Source of the DNA: Nostocoides_A vanveenii
Lineage (GTDB): Bacteria > Actinomycetota > Actinomycetes > Actinomycetales > Dermatophilaceae
Reading direction: 5' to 3'
Assembly (NCBI RefSeq): GCF_039531165.1
Contig: NZ_BAAAPN010000057.1
Coordinates: 124,001 to 188,000 of the forward strand
Length of the DNA stretch: 64,000 nucleotides
This document shows, one piece after another, positions 43,630-51,749 of the stretch. Each line of letters begins with the position of its first letter. Position 1 is the first letter of the stretch. The position numbers were made by a program, and so were the translations under genes. Under the pieces are notes generated by a model. The model had not been told where the DNA came from, searched no databases, and saw nothing but the letters and a program-made list of their open reading frames with translations.

Positions 43630-44108
43630 TCAGGGGAGTTCGAGGGCGAGCTCGTCGACCTCGGCGTGGCGACCCGGCGCATAGTCGCGGCCCTGGCCGA
43701 CCACCACAAACCCGCCCTTTGCAGGATCCGCAGGAAGCCATAGTTGTCCGCAGCGACTCGGGCCAGGACCGGCCGCGTCGTTCGCGCCAGCACCAGCGCG
43801 AGGGCTCGCGCAGCATGGCCTTGGCCCCAGTGAGCCTGCGAGATCCACTAGGTGACTTCGGGTGCACCCTCTTCGGAGGGGAAGGTCGCAATCGTCCCGA
43901 CGAATTCACCGCCACCACTGAGAACAGCCCAGTTGTGCACGTCCGTATTGGCAAGCAGGCGTGCCATGTGGGCGTCGAAAGCCTCTCGGTCGTCGGGATT
44001 CTCGGCCGTTAAGGCGGCCATCGAGACGGCCTCGGGTTCACGCATCATCGCGATGACCCTCTCGAGATTGGCCTGCTCGAGGGGGCGTAGCTCCGTGGTC
44101 GCGTTCAC
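43630..44108 (-). pseudogene. broken GNAT-family acetyltransferase
   Basis: From GTG 44108 the sequence reads as a GNAT protein (TELRPLEQANLERVIAMM) until a TAG at 43848-43850 where Tyr would be expected. In the same frame it continues with WISQAHWGQGHAARALAL, the acetyl-CoA motif, then VAADNYGFLRILQRAGL. A one-base deletion near 43723 changes frame to the end VGQGRDYAPGRHAEVDELAL. One nonsense and one frameshift mutation make it a pseudogene. It shares its promoter palindrome with the divergent MarR gene. Confidence 0.75.
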
Positions 44109-44127
44109 ACGTTTATGATATACGTGT
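44107..44127. promoter_or_regulatory. palindrome containing both divergent start codons
   Basis: ACACGT-N9-ACGTGT is a perfect dyad whose left arm overlaps the GTG of the acetyltransferase pseudogene (44106-44108) and whose right arm overlaps the MarR GTG (44126-44128). TATGATAT fills the centre. It is a probable MarR autoregulatory operator; with no room for a leader, both transcripts could be leaderless. Confidence 0.65.
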
Positions 44128-44554
44128 GTCTATCAATCCAGAACGCGACCTGGCGCGGCTGATGATGCCGACCTGGCGCTCCCTGATGGACATCGAGCCC
44201 AAGCGCTGTCACGAATATCGGCTCTCCCATTGGGAATACATCATCCTTAGCGACGTCGAGGAGCACCCCGGCACCTCGCAGCGCGACGTCGCTCAGCGCA
44301 TTGTCCGCAGCGCAAGTCGCATCGCCGATGACGTGGAGTCGCTACAGGCGCGGGGCCTGGTGACTCGAACACCCGCCGCGCACGACCGCAGGGTGAACTG
44401 CCTGCAACTGACCAAGGCCGGTCGCAATCTCACTCAGCGGATCAGACGCGCGATCCGTGCCGATGAGCGTGAGTTGCTCAGTGAGCTCAGCCCTACCGAA
44501 CAGAACCGACTCCGCGCGCTGCTCACCAAGGCGATTCCCACGCAGCTGCTGTAG
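44126..44554 (+). CDS. MarR-family transcriptional regulator
   Basis: A 142-residue winged-helix regulator. The recognition region TSQRDVAQRIVRSASRIADD, the wing (LVTRTPAAHDRRVNCLQLTK) with its conserved DRR, and a C-terminal dimer helix are clear. MarR proteins normally repress a divergent gene and themselves until a small ligand binds. Here the divergent gene is the broken acetyltransferase. It starts with GTG inside the palindrome at 44107-44127. Confidence 0.92.
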   Translation: MSINPERDLARLMMPTWRSLMDIEPKRCHEYRLSHWEYIILSDVEEHPGTSQRDVAQRIVRSASRIADDVESLQARGLVTRTPAAHDRRVNCLQLTKAGRNLTQRIRRAIRADERELLSELSPTEQNRLRALLTKAIPTQLL

Positions 44555-44587
44555 GCGCTCGCCCCGAATAGGCGGCTCGAGGCCGTG

Positions 44588-44704
44588 TTAGGAAACCACG
44601 TACGACGGGGTCTCGCGAAGCATTGGAGCTTGGTCCACGCTCTGCGTGGACCGAAGGAGCGAGGGTCCCACGCTCTGCGTGGGCAAACTTCGGGGCGCGT
44701 CCTA
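44588..44704. repeat. composite of repeats B and A with two tandem hairpins
   Basis: From the left, repeat B starts at TTAGGAAACCACGTACG. From the right (minus strand), repeat A starts with the TAG stop of the amidase at 44704-44702. Between them lie two GC hairpins with 3-base loops: 44632-44652 (9-bp arms) and 44667-44683 (7-bp arms), sharing CACGCTCTGCGTG. It separates convergent genes and probably terminates both. Confidence 0.7.
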
Positions 44705-46099
44705 GAGGAGGATCGGGTAGGTGATGGCGGCAGGTCGGGACTTCTCCCGTTGGTGGGCCAGGGCCAGAAGCAGTCCTTCGGCGCCACGGCGGGCGATCAG
44801 TTGCACGCCGATCGGCCAGCCCTCGCGCGAGAGCCCCGCGGGGATCGAGATCGCCGGATGACCGGTGACATTCGCCAGAGCGGTGTTGGCGACATACGGC
44901 ACGGTGGCCAGTTGGGCGCGCACCGTGTCGAGCCCGTCCAGCAGGCCGATCGGGGCAGGGAGAAGCGGCAGCGTCGGTAACACCACCACGTCCGCGTCGC
45001 TCAAGAAGCGGCGATCCACCGTGGCGGCGATCCGCTCGGCGCGCCGCAACGCCGCGGTGACGACCGGCCCGCGCGCCCACCCGGAGAGCCGGATCGTCTG
45101 ACGGGTGCGTGGCTCGAGGCGTTGGGGATGCTCGACCTGGGTGCCTTCGATCCGCATACCGGCATAGAAGCGCGGCATGAAGGCGTCAGTGAAGGCCGGC
45201 CACCGCGCCGTCGTGCGCTGCACCCGGTGGCCCAAACCGGCGAGCCGGCGCGCGATCTCCTCGCTGGCGGCCGCGACCTGCGGGTCGGCGCGGACGCCCG
45301 GCGTCACCGACCGCGTCGTCCAGGCGATCCGCCGCGGGCCCGGGTCACCCGCGGCGGTGAGCGCGAACGGCTCCTGCGGATTCGGCAACTACCTACGATC
45401 CGCCGGGAGAGAGCCGGCGATGGCGTCCAGGAGCACGGCGTGATCGGCGGCCGTCCGCGTCAACCCGCCCAACGTGACCAGGCCGAGCCAGTGATCGGTC
45501 AGCGGCGCCGGACTGACCCGGCCACGGCTGGTCTTGAGTCCGACCAGCCGGTGCACGCGGCCGGGACGCGGATCGATCCGCCACCGTCCGCCCCCAGCCC
45601 GATGGGCGCGACCCCGGCGGCGAGCGCCACCGCGGTGCCGCCGGACGACCCACCGGGCGAGCGGCTGATGTCCCACGGGTTGCGCGTCACCCCGAACGCC
45701 ACCGACTCGGTGAACGGGAATTGGCCGAACTCCGGCATCGTCGTTGTCCCGATCACCACCGCCCCCGCCGCCCGCAGCCGGCGGACCATCTCGCTGTCCG
45801 CCTGCGCCGGAGTGGTGTTGCCGCGCCCGCCGAGCGTCGTGACGAGGCCCGCGACGTCGAACTCGGTCTTGCGACAGCGGAACTCCGGCGAGCGGGCCGT
45901 CGTGCCCGGGACCGCCGGCGTCGATGGCGCGCGCCTCGGTCAACGCCTCCTGCCGTCGAATCGCGACGAAACAGTTGTATGCCGCCTGCGCCGCCTCCGC
46001 TCGCTCCAGCGCCGCTGCGACGACCTCTTCAGCCGACAAGGTCCTGGCGCGCACGGCGGCGGCGGTCTCGACGGCGGACATCTGCGCGAGCGGGGTCAT
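44702..46099 (-). pseudogene. decayed amidase-signature enzyme
   Basis: From ATG 46099 an amidase N-terminus is readable (MSAVETAAAVRARTLSAEEV) to GPLAGVP. A deletion near 45875 then shifts the frame, in which the Ser-cisSer-Lys core continues (SPGGSSGGTAVALAAG and GADGGGSIRVPAA). Another shift near 45570 returns to the first frame (LKTSRGRVSPAPLTDHWLG), which ends at TAG 45389-45391. The C-terminal third (VTGHPAISIPAGLSREGWPI) is open again. Two frameshifts and a nonsense codon rule out one intact product. The intact family hydrolyses amides. Confidence 0.8.
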
Positions 46100-46281
46100 G
46101 CCCGCGAGCGTAGGCCGCAGCCTCGCCCACCGGATCGGGACCATGTCCCGGGTGGGCCCTGGGATCAGTGCGTGCGGTCTGGCCGCGCGGGCACGTGGGT
46201 GCCCGGCGAGGGGCGCGCACGTGACCCGATCCTGCTGGACACACTGTCCGGGCCCGACGGGGAGACCGCGATACTGGGCCG

Positions 46282-47403
46282 GTGAGCGAACAGATCACTT
46301 ATGCCTCCGCCGGCGTCGACGTCGAGGCGGGTGACAAGGCCGTCGAGTTGATGAAGGCGGCCGTCGCGCGAGCCACCCGTCCGGAGGTGGTCGGGGGGCT
46401 CGGCGGCTTCGCCGGGATGTTCGACGCCTCGGCGATCGCCCGGATGACGCGGCCGATCCTCGCGACGTCCACCGACGGGGTCGGCACCAAGGTCGCCATC
46501 GCCCAGGCTCTCGATCGCCACGACACCATCGGCTTCGACCTCGTCGGCATGGTGGTCGACGACATCGTCGTCTGCGGGGCCGAACCGCTCTTCATGACCG
46601 ACTACATCGCCTGCGGACGCGTGGTGCCCGAGCGGATCGCCGCGATCGTCGGCGGCATCGCCCGGGCGTGCGAGCAGGCGCGCGTGGCCTTGGTCGGCGG
46701 CGAGACGGCCGAGCACCCGGGACTTTTGGGCGTCGACGATTATGACGTGGCCGGCGCCGCCACCGGCGTGGTGGAGTATGCCGATGTCCTCGGCCCCGAT
46801 CGCGTGGCGGCCGGTGACGTCGTCCTCGGGCTCGCCTCCTCGGGCCTGCACTCCAACGGCTATTCGCTGGTCCGGCGGGTGATCGGCGCCGCCGGCTGGC
46901 AAATGGACCGGGACGTGCCCGAGTTCGGGCGCACACTCGGGGAGGAGTTGCTCACCCCCACCCGGGTGTATGCCGCCGACCTCCTCGACCTGATCTGTGA
47001 CCCCGCCGTAGTGGCGGGGGGCGGGGTCCACGGGCTTTCGCATGTCACCGGTGGCGGGCTGGTGGCGAACCTGGCCCGCGTCTTGCCGGCCGGGCTGCAC
47101 GCGCGGCTGGACCGGACCACCTGGACGCCGCCCGCGGTGTTCACGACCATCGGCGCCCTGGGCTCGGTGCCGCAGCTCGATCTCGAGCGCACGCTCAATA
47201 TGGGCGTCGGGTTCGTCGCCCTGGTGCCCGAGCCCGCCGTCGACGCAGCGGTCACGCTGCTGGAGGCCCGCGGCATACGGACCTGGGCAATGGGACGCGT
47301 CACCCACGAGGCCGACGCAGCAGTCGACGCCGCCGTCGAGGTCGTCCGGGGCGCCAAGGGTGTGCACGGCGGATCGGTCCAACTGGTCGGCACCTACGCC
47401 TGA
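46282..47403 (+). CDS. purM: phosphoribosylformylglycinamidine cyclo-ligase
   Basis: A 373-residue enzyme that closes the imidazole ring to AIR. TSTDGVGTKVAIAQALDRHD, VNDDIVVCGAEPLF-like DDIVVCGAEPLFMTDYIAC, GGETAEHPG and GLHSNGYSLVR motifs are all seen. It starts with GTG. GATACT 13 bases before the start may be a -10 element with a very short leader. Divergent from the amidase pseudogene. Confidence 0.96.
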   Translation: MSEQITYASAGVDVEAGDKAVELMKAAVARATRPEVVGGLGGFAGMFDASAIARMTRPILATSTDGVGTKVAIAQALDRHDTIGFDLVGMVVDDIVVCGAEPLFMTDYIACGRVVPERIAAIVGGIARACEQARVALVGGETAEHPGLLGVDDYDVAGAATGVVEYADVLGPDRVAAGDVVLGLASSGLHSNGYSLVRRVIGAAGWQMDRDVPEFGRTLGEELLTPTRVYAADLLDLICDPAVVAGGGVHGLSHVTGGGLVANLARVLPAGLHARLDRTTWTPPAVFTTIGALGSVPQLDLERTLNMGVGFVALVPEPAVDAAVTLLEARGIRTWAMGRVTHEADAAVDAAVEVVRGAKGVHGGSVQLVGTYA

Positions 47404-47432
47404 GCGGCTACCGCGCGGTAGGTGTGACGAAA

Positions 47433-47450
47433 CGGGCGCTAGAGCGCCCG
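47433..47450. terminator. terminator between purM and the convergent lipoprotein gene
   Basis: CGGGCGCT and AGCGCCCG form a perfect inverted repeat with only two central bases, 30 bases after the purM stop and 8 before the end of the minus-strand gene. Confidence 0.65.
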
Positions 47451-47457
47451 CCCTGAC

Positions 47458-48882
47458 TCACCTATCGGCGGGTAGCCCCAGTCGCGGCGTGGCCCACAGC
47501 GCCGGCGCGTCGGTGGCCACCCAGAAGCGCCCGCCGGCCACGCCCGCGGCGGTGGGGGCACCGCCAGGGCCGGGCTCGACCGTCCACGCCAGCTGAGCGG
47601 CGCTGATCGGATCGGCGCTGTGCACAATGCGCCCGACCGGGGATCCCGCTGCGGTGCCAGAGGCCGTCGAGCCAGCGGCCGTGGACGACCCCAATGACGC
47701 CGATGACGCCGCCGAGGTTGGTCCGGAAGGCCCGGACACTGGCGGCGTCGGCGCAGCACCCGCCTGGCCCGCCGTCCCCACACCCGCCGTCTCGGTGCCC
47801 GACGACGTCCCGGCGCCCCCTGTCCCGAGGCCCGAGGCGATCGCCAGCCATGGTCGATCGTCCACCAGCCCAGCGCCGACGATCCGCTCCTGGTCGCCGA
47901 GCGCCACATCCGAGGCCGCGATGGTGCTCGCCGCCCGGCCGTCCCAGCGCCACAGGGCCAGCCGGTCGCCGATCCGCCCGGCCAGCAGACACGCCCCGTC
48001 GCCACACCCACCCGCCTCGACCGACGCCTGACCTGTCGCTGATCCGGTGGGCAGGTCGTAACGCCGCCACGCGCTCTGGATGACCGATCCGGTCGTCGTC
48101 CAGATGCTCGGCACCACCTGCACGCTCCCATCGCCGAGAAGCGTCGTCGAGCCCAGCAGCAGCACCGACGATCCCATCGGGATGACCGCGGTGGCGGCGA
48201 CCAGTCCGCTCGCCTTGGTGCTGGCCAGGGCCGTGCGCGCGGAGTTGGCGCGGACCCATGTCCTGCCCTGCGCGCGCCACGTCGCGATGTCCAGGCCGGT
48301 GCCCTCGGACTTCCACCCACCGACGACCACGGGTTGCCCGGCGCCGTAGCCCACGCCGCTCAGGCCCCCCATGTCGTAGCCGCCGAAGGTCCAGAACTCC
48401 TGTTTCTCCTCCGCCACGGCACCGCCGGACGCACCGATATTGCCGCGCCAGATCGTCCACCGGACATTGCCGTGCGCGCCTCCGCGCTGGCCCGCGACGC
48501 CGATCACCTGCGTCCCGTTCGCGGCCAGCGCCAGCCACGACCCTTCCTTGCCGTATGCCGTGCTCGCCGTCACCCTGACCGCCCGACTTGCGCTGCCCTC
48601 GCCGCCGGACCCGGCTGCCGGGTCGACGAGGGTCAGCCCCGCGCGCGGAGTGGTGGACACGGCATACGTCCCGAGGAGCAGGCCGGCGTCGGTCGCCGCC
48701 ATCGCGGTGACCGGGCCGGGCAGGCTAACCGGCACGCGCGTCAGGCTGCTGGGAGAGGCCGGCTGTGCTGTAGGGGGGACGCTTGAACTCGCGCTACTGG
48801 TGGCGGTGACAGAGTCGCCGGTGCAGGCGCCTAGGGCGAGCAACGTGGCGCCGGCGATCACGGATGTGGCCGCTTCCCGCAT
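47458..48882 (-). CDS. lipoprotein with probable beta-propeller, unknown function
   Basis: A 474-residue lipoprotein. The lipobox LGAC is at about residue 21 (ATG 48882; ATG 48915 is also possible). After a Ser/Pro linker it has repeated short strands ending in W or G (RWTIWRGNIG, TWRAQGRTWV, LALWRWDGRA), suggestive of a propeller. A Ser/Thr/Gly-rich, low-complexity insert lies near residues 360-420, and the end is GRFWVATDAPALW. No catalytic motif is evident. Convergent with purM. Confidence 0.7.
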   Translation of the reverse strand: MREAATSVIAGATLLALGACTGDSVTATSSASSSVPPTAQPASPSSLTRVPVSLPGPVTAMAATDAGLLLGTYAVSTTPRAGLTLVDPAAGSGGEGSASRAVRVTASTAYGKEGSWLALAANGTQVIGVAGQRGGAHGNVRWTIWRGNIGASGGAVAEEKQEFWTFGGYDMGGLSGVGYGAGQPVVVGGWKSEGTGLDIATWRAQGRTWVRANSARTALASTKASGLVAATAVIPMGSSVLLLGSTTLLGDGSVQVVPSIWTTTGSVIQSAWRRYDLPTGSATGQASVEAGGCGDGACLLAGRIGDRLALWRWDGRAASTIAASDVALGDQERIVGAGLVDDRPWLAIASGLGTGGAGTSSGTETAGVGTAGQAGAAPTPPVSGPSGPTSAASSASLGSSTAAGSTASGTAAGSPVGRIVHSADPISAAQLAWTVEPGPGGAPTAAGVAGGRFWVATDAPALWATPRLGLPADR

Positions 48883-49020
48883 CCGCCCCCATTGGGGTGC
48901 TCCATCGCGCTGCATCCACTCGATTGTCCCACCCCGGCGGATTGTCGCCTGCCAAGTACCTGTGAATCGTGGGCACGTGTCAAGTCTCGACACGAGGCGC
49001 GCATCCGCGCAGGGGGCAGG

Positions 49021-49587
49021 TCAGCCCGCGTCGATGACGATCTGCGGGCCGAAGAGGGCCATGGCGTCGAGCGCGCGTTGGTGGTTCTCCACGCTCGATC
49101 CGGCGCACCCGGGCGCGTCGATCACGACCGTCGCCCCCGCATCGGCCGCGGGGAGGGCGGTGGCGAGCACACAACAGTCCGTCGAGACGCCGGCCAGCCG
49201 CAGCCGGGGCTGGTCGCCCACGACGGCCCGCAGATCCGCGTGCCATTTGCCGAAGGTCGGCAGCGTTACGACCCGTCCGTCGCGACCCGCGGCGGAGGCG
49301 ACGTCACCGAGCTCGCGCACCACGGCATACAGCGGGTTCTCGTCGGGCACAACCGCGAACGGCCACTCGCGGTAGTAGGGCTCCCAGGAGCCCCCCATGT
49401 GCGGGTCCGCCACAAACCGCGTGATCACCACCCGATTGCCGTATGCCGCGGCCAACCGCACGATGCGCCCCACCGCACCCGCCCACATCGGGGAGCCCCA
49501 TGCGCTCGCCGGGTCGGCGAAGATCCGCTGCGGGTCGATGATGACGAGCCATTCGCCCGGCTCGGGCGACGGGACCGGCGCGCTCAC
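49021..49587 (-). CDS. isochorismatase-family cysteine hydrolase
   Basis: A 188-residue hydrolase. The Asp in VIIDPQRIFADP, the Lys in TFGKWHADL and the Cys in GVSTDCCVLATALPAADAG are the family triad with the cis-peptide region. These enzymes hydrolyse amides such as N-carbamoyl compounds, nicotinamide or ureidoacrylate. Its GTG start overlaps the NCS1 permease stop, so the imported nucleobase or a degradation product is the likely substrate; that link is inferred from the operon. Confidence 0.85.
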   Translation of the reverse strand: MSAPVPSPEPGEWLVIIDPQRIFADPASAWGSPMWAGAVGRIVRLAAAYGNRVVITRFVADPHMGGSWEPYYREWPFAVVPDENPLYAVVRELGDVASAAGRDGRVVTLPTFGKWHADLRAVVGDQPRLRLAGVSTDCCVLATALPAADAGATVVIDAPGCAGSSVENHQRALDAMALFGPQIVIDAG

Positions 49588-51110
49588 CGGTTCACCGGCG
49601 CGTAGCTGGCGTGGCCGCGTGCCAGCTCCTGACCCCGCACCTTGGCCCGCCGCGCGACATAGGTCACCAGGAGCGAACCGACGAGCGCGAGCAGGACGCC
49701 GAGGTTGGCATACGCCCAGTTGCCCTCCCAGTAGCCGTCGGTCGCATTCCAGGTGCCGAGGCCGAGGGGCTCGAGGAGATAGCCCTGCCAGTTGTTCCAC
49801 GAGGCGTCGGCGGCGAACGGGTTGACGACCAAGCCCCACCCGATCACCGAGAAGATCGCCATCGTGGCGATGGAGATCCAGTCCCAGGCGCCATAGATGC
49901 CGCGGGGATCGAAGAGCGCGTCGTCGTCATAGTCGCGGCGGCGCAGGGCGATGTCGGCGATCATGATGCCCGCCCAGGCGGCCAGCGGCACCCCGAGAGT
50001 GATCAGGAAGCTCTGGAAGGGGTTGATGAAGTTCTGGGCGACAAAGACGACATAGAACGTGCCCATTGTGAGGATCACCCCGTCGACGAGGGCCGCGGCC
50101 GGCCGCGGGATGCGCACGCCGAGGCTGAGCAGGGTCAGGCCGGAGGAGTAGATGCCGAGCACCGCGCCGGAGACCAGCGAGAGGATCGCGACGATGAGGA
50201 AGGGCACGAGCACCCAGGTCGGCAGCAGCGTGGCGAGCGTGCCGATCGGGTCGCCGCCGATGGCGCTCGCGACCTTCTCGTCCGAGCCGGCGAGCGCCAG
50301 GCCGTAGCAAACCAGAAGCGAGGGGGCCAGTGCGCCGCCGATGGTGTTCCAGGCGACGATGGCCCCACCCGCGGCGTCCCGTCGCTGATAGCGCGACCAG
50401 TCCGCGGCGATATTGATCCAGCCGAGGCCGAACCCGGTCATCACCATGACCAGCGCACCGATCGTCTGCTGGAAGCTGCCGGACGGGATCGCCGAGACCG
50501 TCGCCCAGTCGATGTCCTTGACCGTCATCGCGACGTAGAGAAGCGTGATCGCCCCGGTGATCCACGTCAGATAGGACTGCATCTTCATGATGATGTGGTA
50601 GCCCGCGACCGACGCCATGACGATCATCGCGGCGACCACGATGGCGGCGATGACCTTGGTGGCCGTGCCGCCGCCCCACCCGAGCCGGTCGAAGATCGTC
50701 GCCGTCGCCAACACGGCCATGATCGACAAGAAGGTCTCCCAGCCGATGGAGACCAGCCACGAGATGACGCCGGGCACCTTCTGTCCGGTCACCCCGAAGG
50801 CGGCCCGCGACAAGATCATCGTCGGCGCCGATCCCCGCTTGCCGGCAATCGCGATGATCCCGCAGAGCAGGAAGGAGACGATCACGCCGAGCAGGGTGAC
50901 GACCACGCCTTGCCAGAAGGAAATGCCGAAGCCGAGCACGAACGCGGCATACGAGATCCCGAAGACCGAGATATTCGCCGCGAACCACGGCCAGAAGAGA
51001 TCCTTCGGTGACGCGGTGCGCTCGGACTCACCGATGATCTCGATGCCGGTCGTCTCGACACCGAGCGAGCGCACGCGCTCAGTGGCCCCCCGGTTCGTGG
51101 CAGCAGTCAT
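49584..51110 (-). CDS. NCS1-family purine/cytosine permease
   Basis: A 508-residue transporter with about twelve hydrophobic helices. The start (FWPWFAANISVFGISYAAFVL) and GLGWINIAADWSRYQRRDAA are characteristic of the CodB/NCS1 family that imports nucleobases or related compounds by proton or sodium symport. ATG 51110 begins MTAATNRGAT; the longer frame starts in the upstream gap. It is co-transcribed with the isochorismatase-like hydrolase. Confidence 0.9.
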   Translation of the reverse strand: MTAATNRGATERVRSLGVETTGIEIIGESERTASPKDLFWPWFAANISVFGISYAAFVLGFGISFWQGVVVTLLGVIVSFLLCGIIAIAGKRGSAPTMILSRAAFGVTGQKVPGVISWLVSIGWETFLSIMAVLATATIFDRLGWGGGTATKVIAAIVVAAMIVMASVAGYHIIMKMQSYLTWITGAITLLYVAMTVKDIDWATVSAIPSGSFQQTIGALVMVMTGFGLGWINIAADWSRYQRRDAAGGAIVAWNTIGGALAPSLLVCYGLALAGSDEKVASAIGGDPIGTLATLLPTWVLVPFLIVAILSLVSGAVLGIYSSGLTLLSLGVRIPRPAAALVDGVILTMGTFYVVFVAQNFINPFQSFLITLGVPLAAWAGIMIADIALRRRDYDDDALFDPRGIYGAWDWISIATMAIFSVIGWGLVVNPFAADASWNNWQGYLLEPLGLGTWNATDGYWEGNWAYANLGVLLALVGSLLVTYVARRAKVRGQELARGHASYAPVNR

Positions 51111-51194
51111 GATCAGAGCGTGCCAGATCACGGCCGCACTCACGCCCCACCGGGGCTGCCTGCATTCGTGTCGCCCGTATGCCGTGGCATCCGG

Positions 51195-51222
51195 GCCGCG
51201 CGTGCATCACCGCACGCGCGGC
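51195..51222. terminator. terminator after the DUF3073 gene
   Basis: Perfect 11-bp GC arms (51195-51205 with 51212-51222) and a 6-base loop lie directly downstream of the minus-strand DUF3073 gene and upstream of the permease gene. Confidence 0.7.
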
Positions 51223-51231
51223 ACAAGGGTG

Positions 51232-51426
51232 TTAACGCCGTCCGGTCACCCAGCGACCGTAGTCGTCGTCATCATCATCGTCCGTGTCATCCACGAACTC
51301 CGGCTCGCGGGTCTGTGTGGCCCCGTGGAGCTCTCGTTCAAGCGCGCTGAAGTCGGTGCTCGGGGAGTAGTACTTCAAGTCGCGAGCAACCTTGGCTTGC
51401 TTGGCTTTGGCCCGGCCGCGCCCCAT
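51232..51426 (-). CDS. DUF3073 family protein
   Basis: A 64-residue protein with the fixed start MGRGRAKAKQAKVARDLKYY, followed by SPSTDFSALERELHG and an acidic Asp-rich tail (seven Asp in a row). DUF3073 is nearly universal in actinobacteria and often lies near purM, as here. It is small, basic-then-acidic and of unknown function. Confidence 0.93.
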   Translation of the reverse strand: MGRGRAKAKQAKVARDLKYYSPSTDFSALERELHGATQTREPEFVDDTDDDDDDDYGRWVTGRR

Positions 51427-51749
51427 GGCGTGACCCCCTCATGCGTCTGCCGGGGCGGCATCGCTGACCCGGCTGAACGTGCTGATCAGCCGACCTTCGC
51501 GGAGCGGTCCCGGGAATGTGTGTGTTCGTGGGAGTAACGCTATAGCAATTCACGATGTTCCTCTCCCAGGTGACGGACCGCGGGTCGGCGAAAGGACGGT
51601 TGCCCGTTCGCGCGTGCGGGCGGCTCAGAGAGGAAGCGGGATGGGCGTGATCCCTTCGTTACCGCGCGCGAGACAACCCCGCGCCGGGCTCGGACGTCGG
51701 TTGGGTAGTAAGGCCAACCGGCCGAGCCGAGTGATCAGTGGGGATTGAG
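51427..51749. other. upstream region of the L,D-transpeptidase gene
   Basis: About 320 bases between divergent genes. GCTATAGC at about 51539-51546 is the most AT-rich spot and a candidate -10 for either strand. CGGTTGG-N9-CCAACCG (51698-51720) is a perfect hairpin in the leader. A possible short leader frame occupies 51642-51748. I found no recognisable c-di-AMP (ydaO-type) riboswitch. Confidence 0.5.
51642..51748 (+). CDS. possible 35-codon leader peptide
   Basis: ATG 51642 is preceded by GAGGAAGCGGG, and the frame (MGVIPSLPRARQPRAG..., Arg-rich) ends with TGA one base before the L,D-transpeptidase ATG. The spacing suggests translational coupling. It may be coincidence in GC-rich DNA. Confidence 0.3.

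Noticed and set aside
51427..51749. Possible c-di-AMP (ydaO-type) riboswitch before a cell-wall enzyme gene
   Set aside because: The conserved ydaO core sequences are not recognisable; only simple hairpins are seen.
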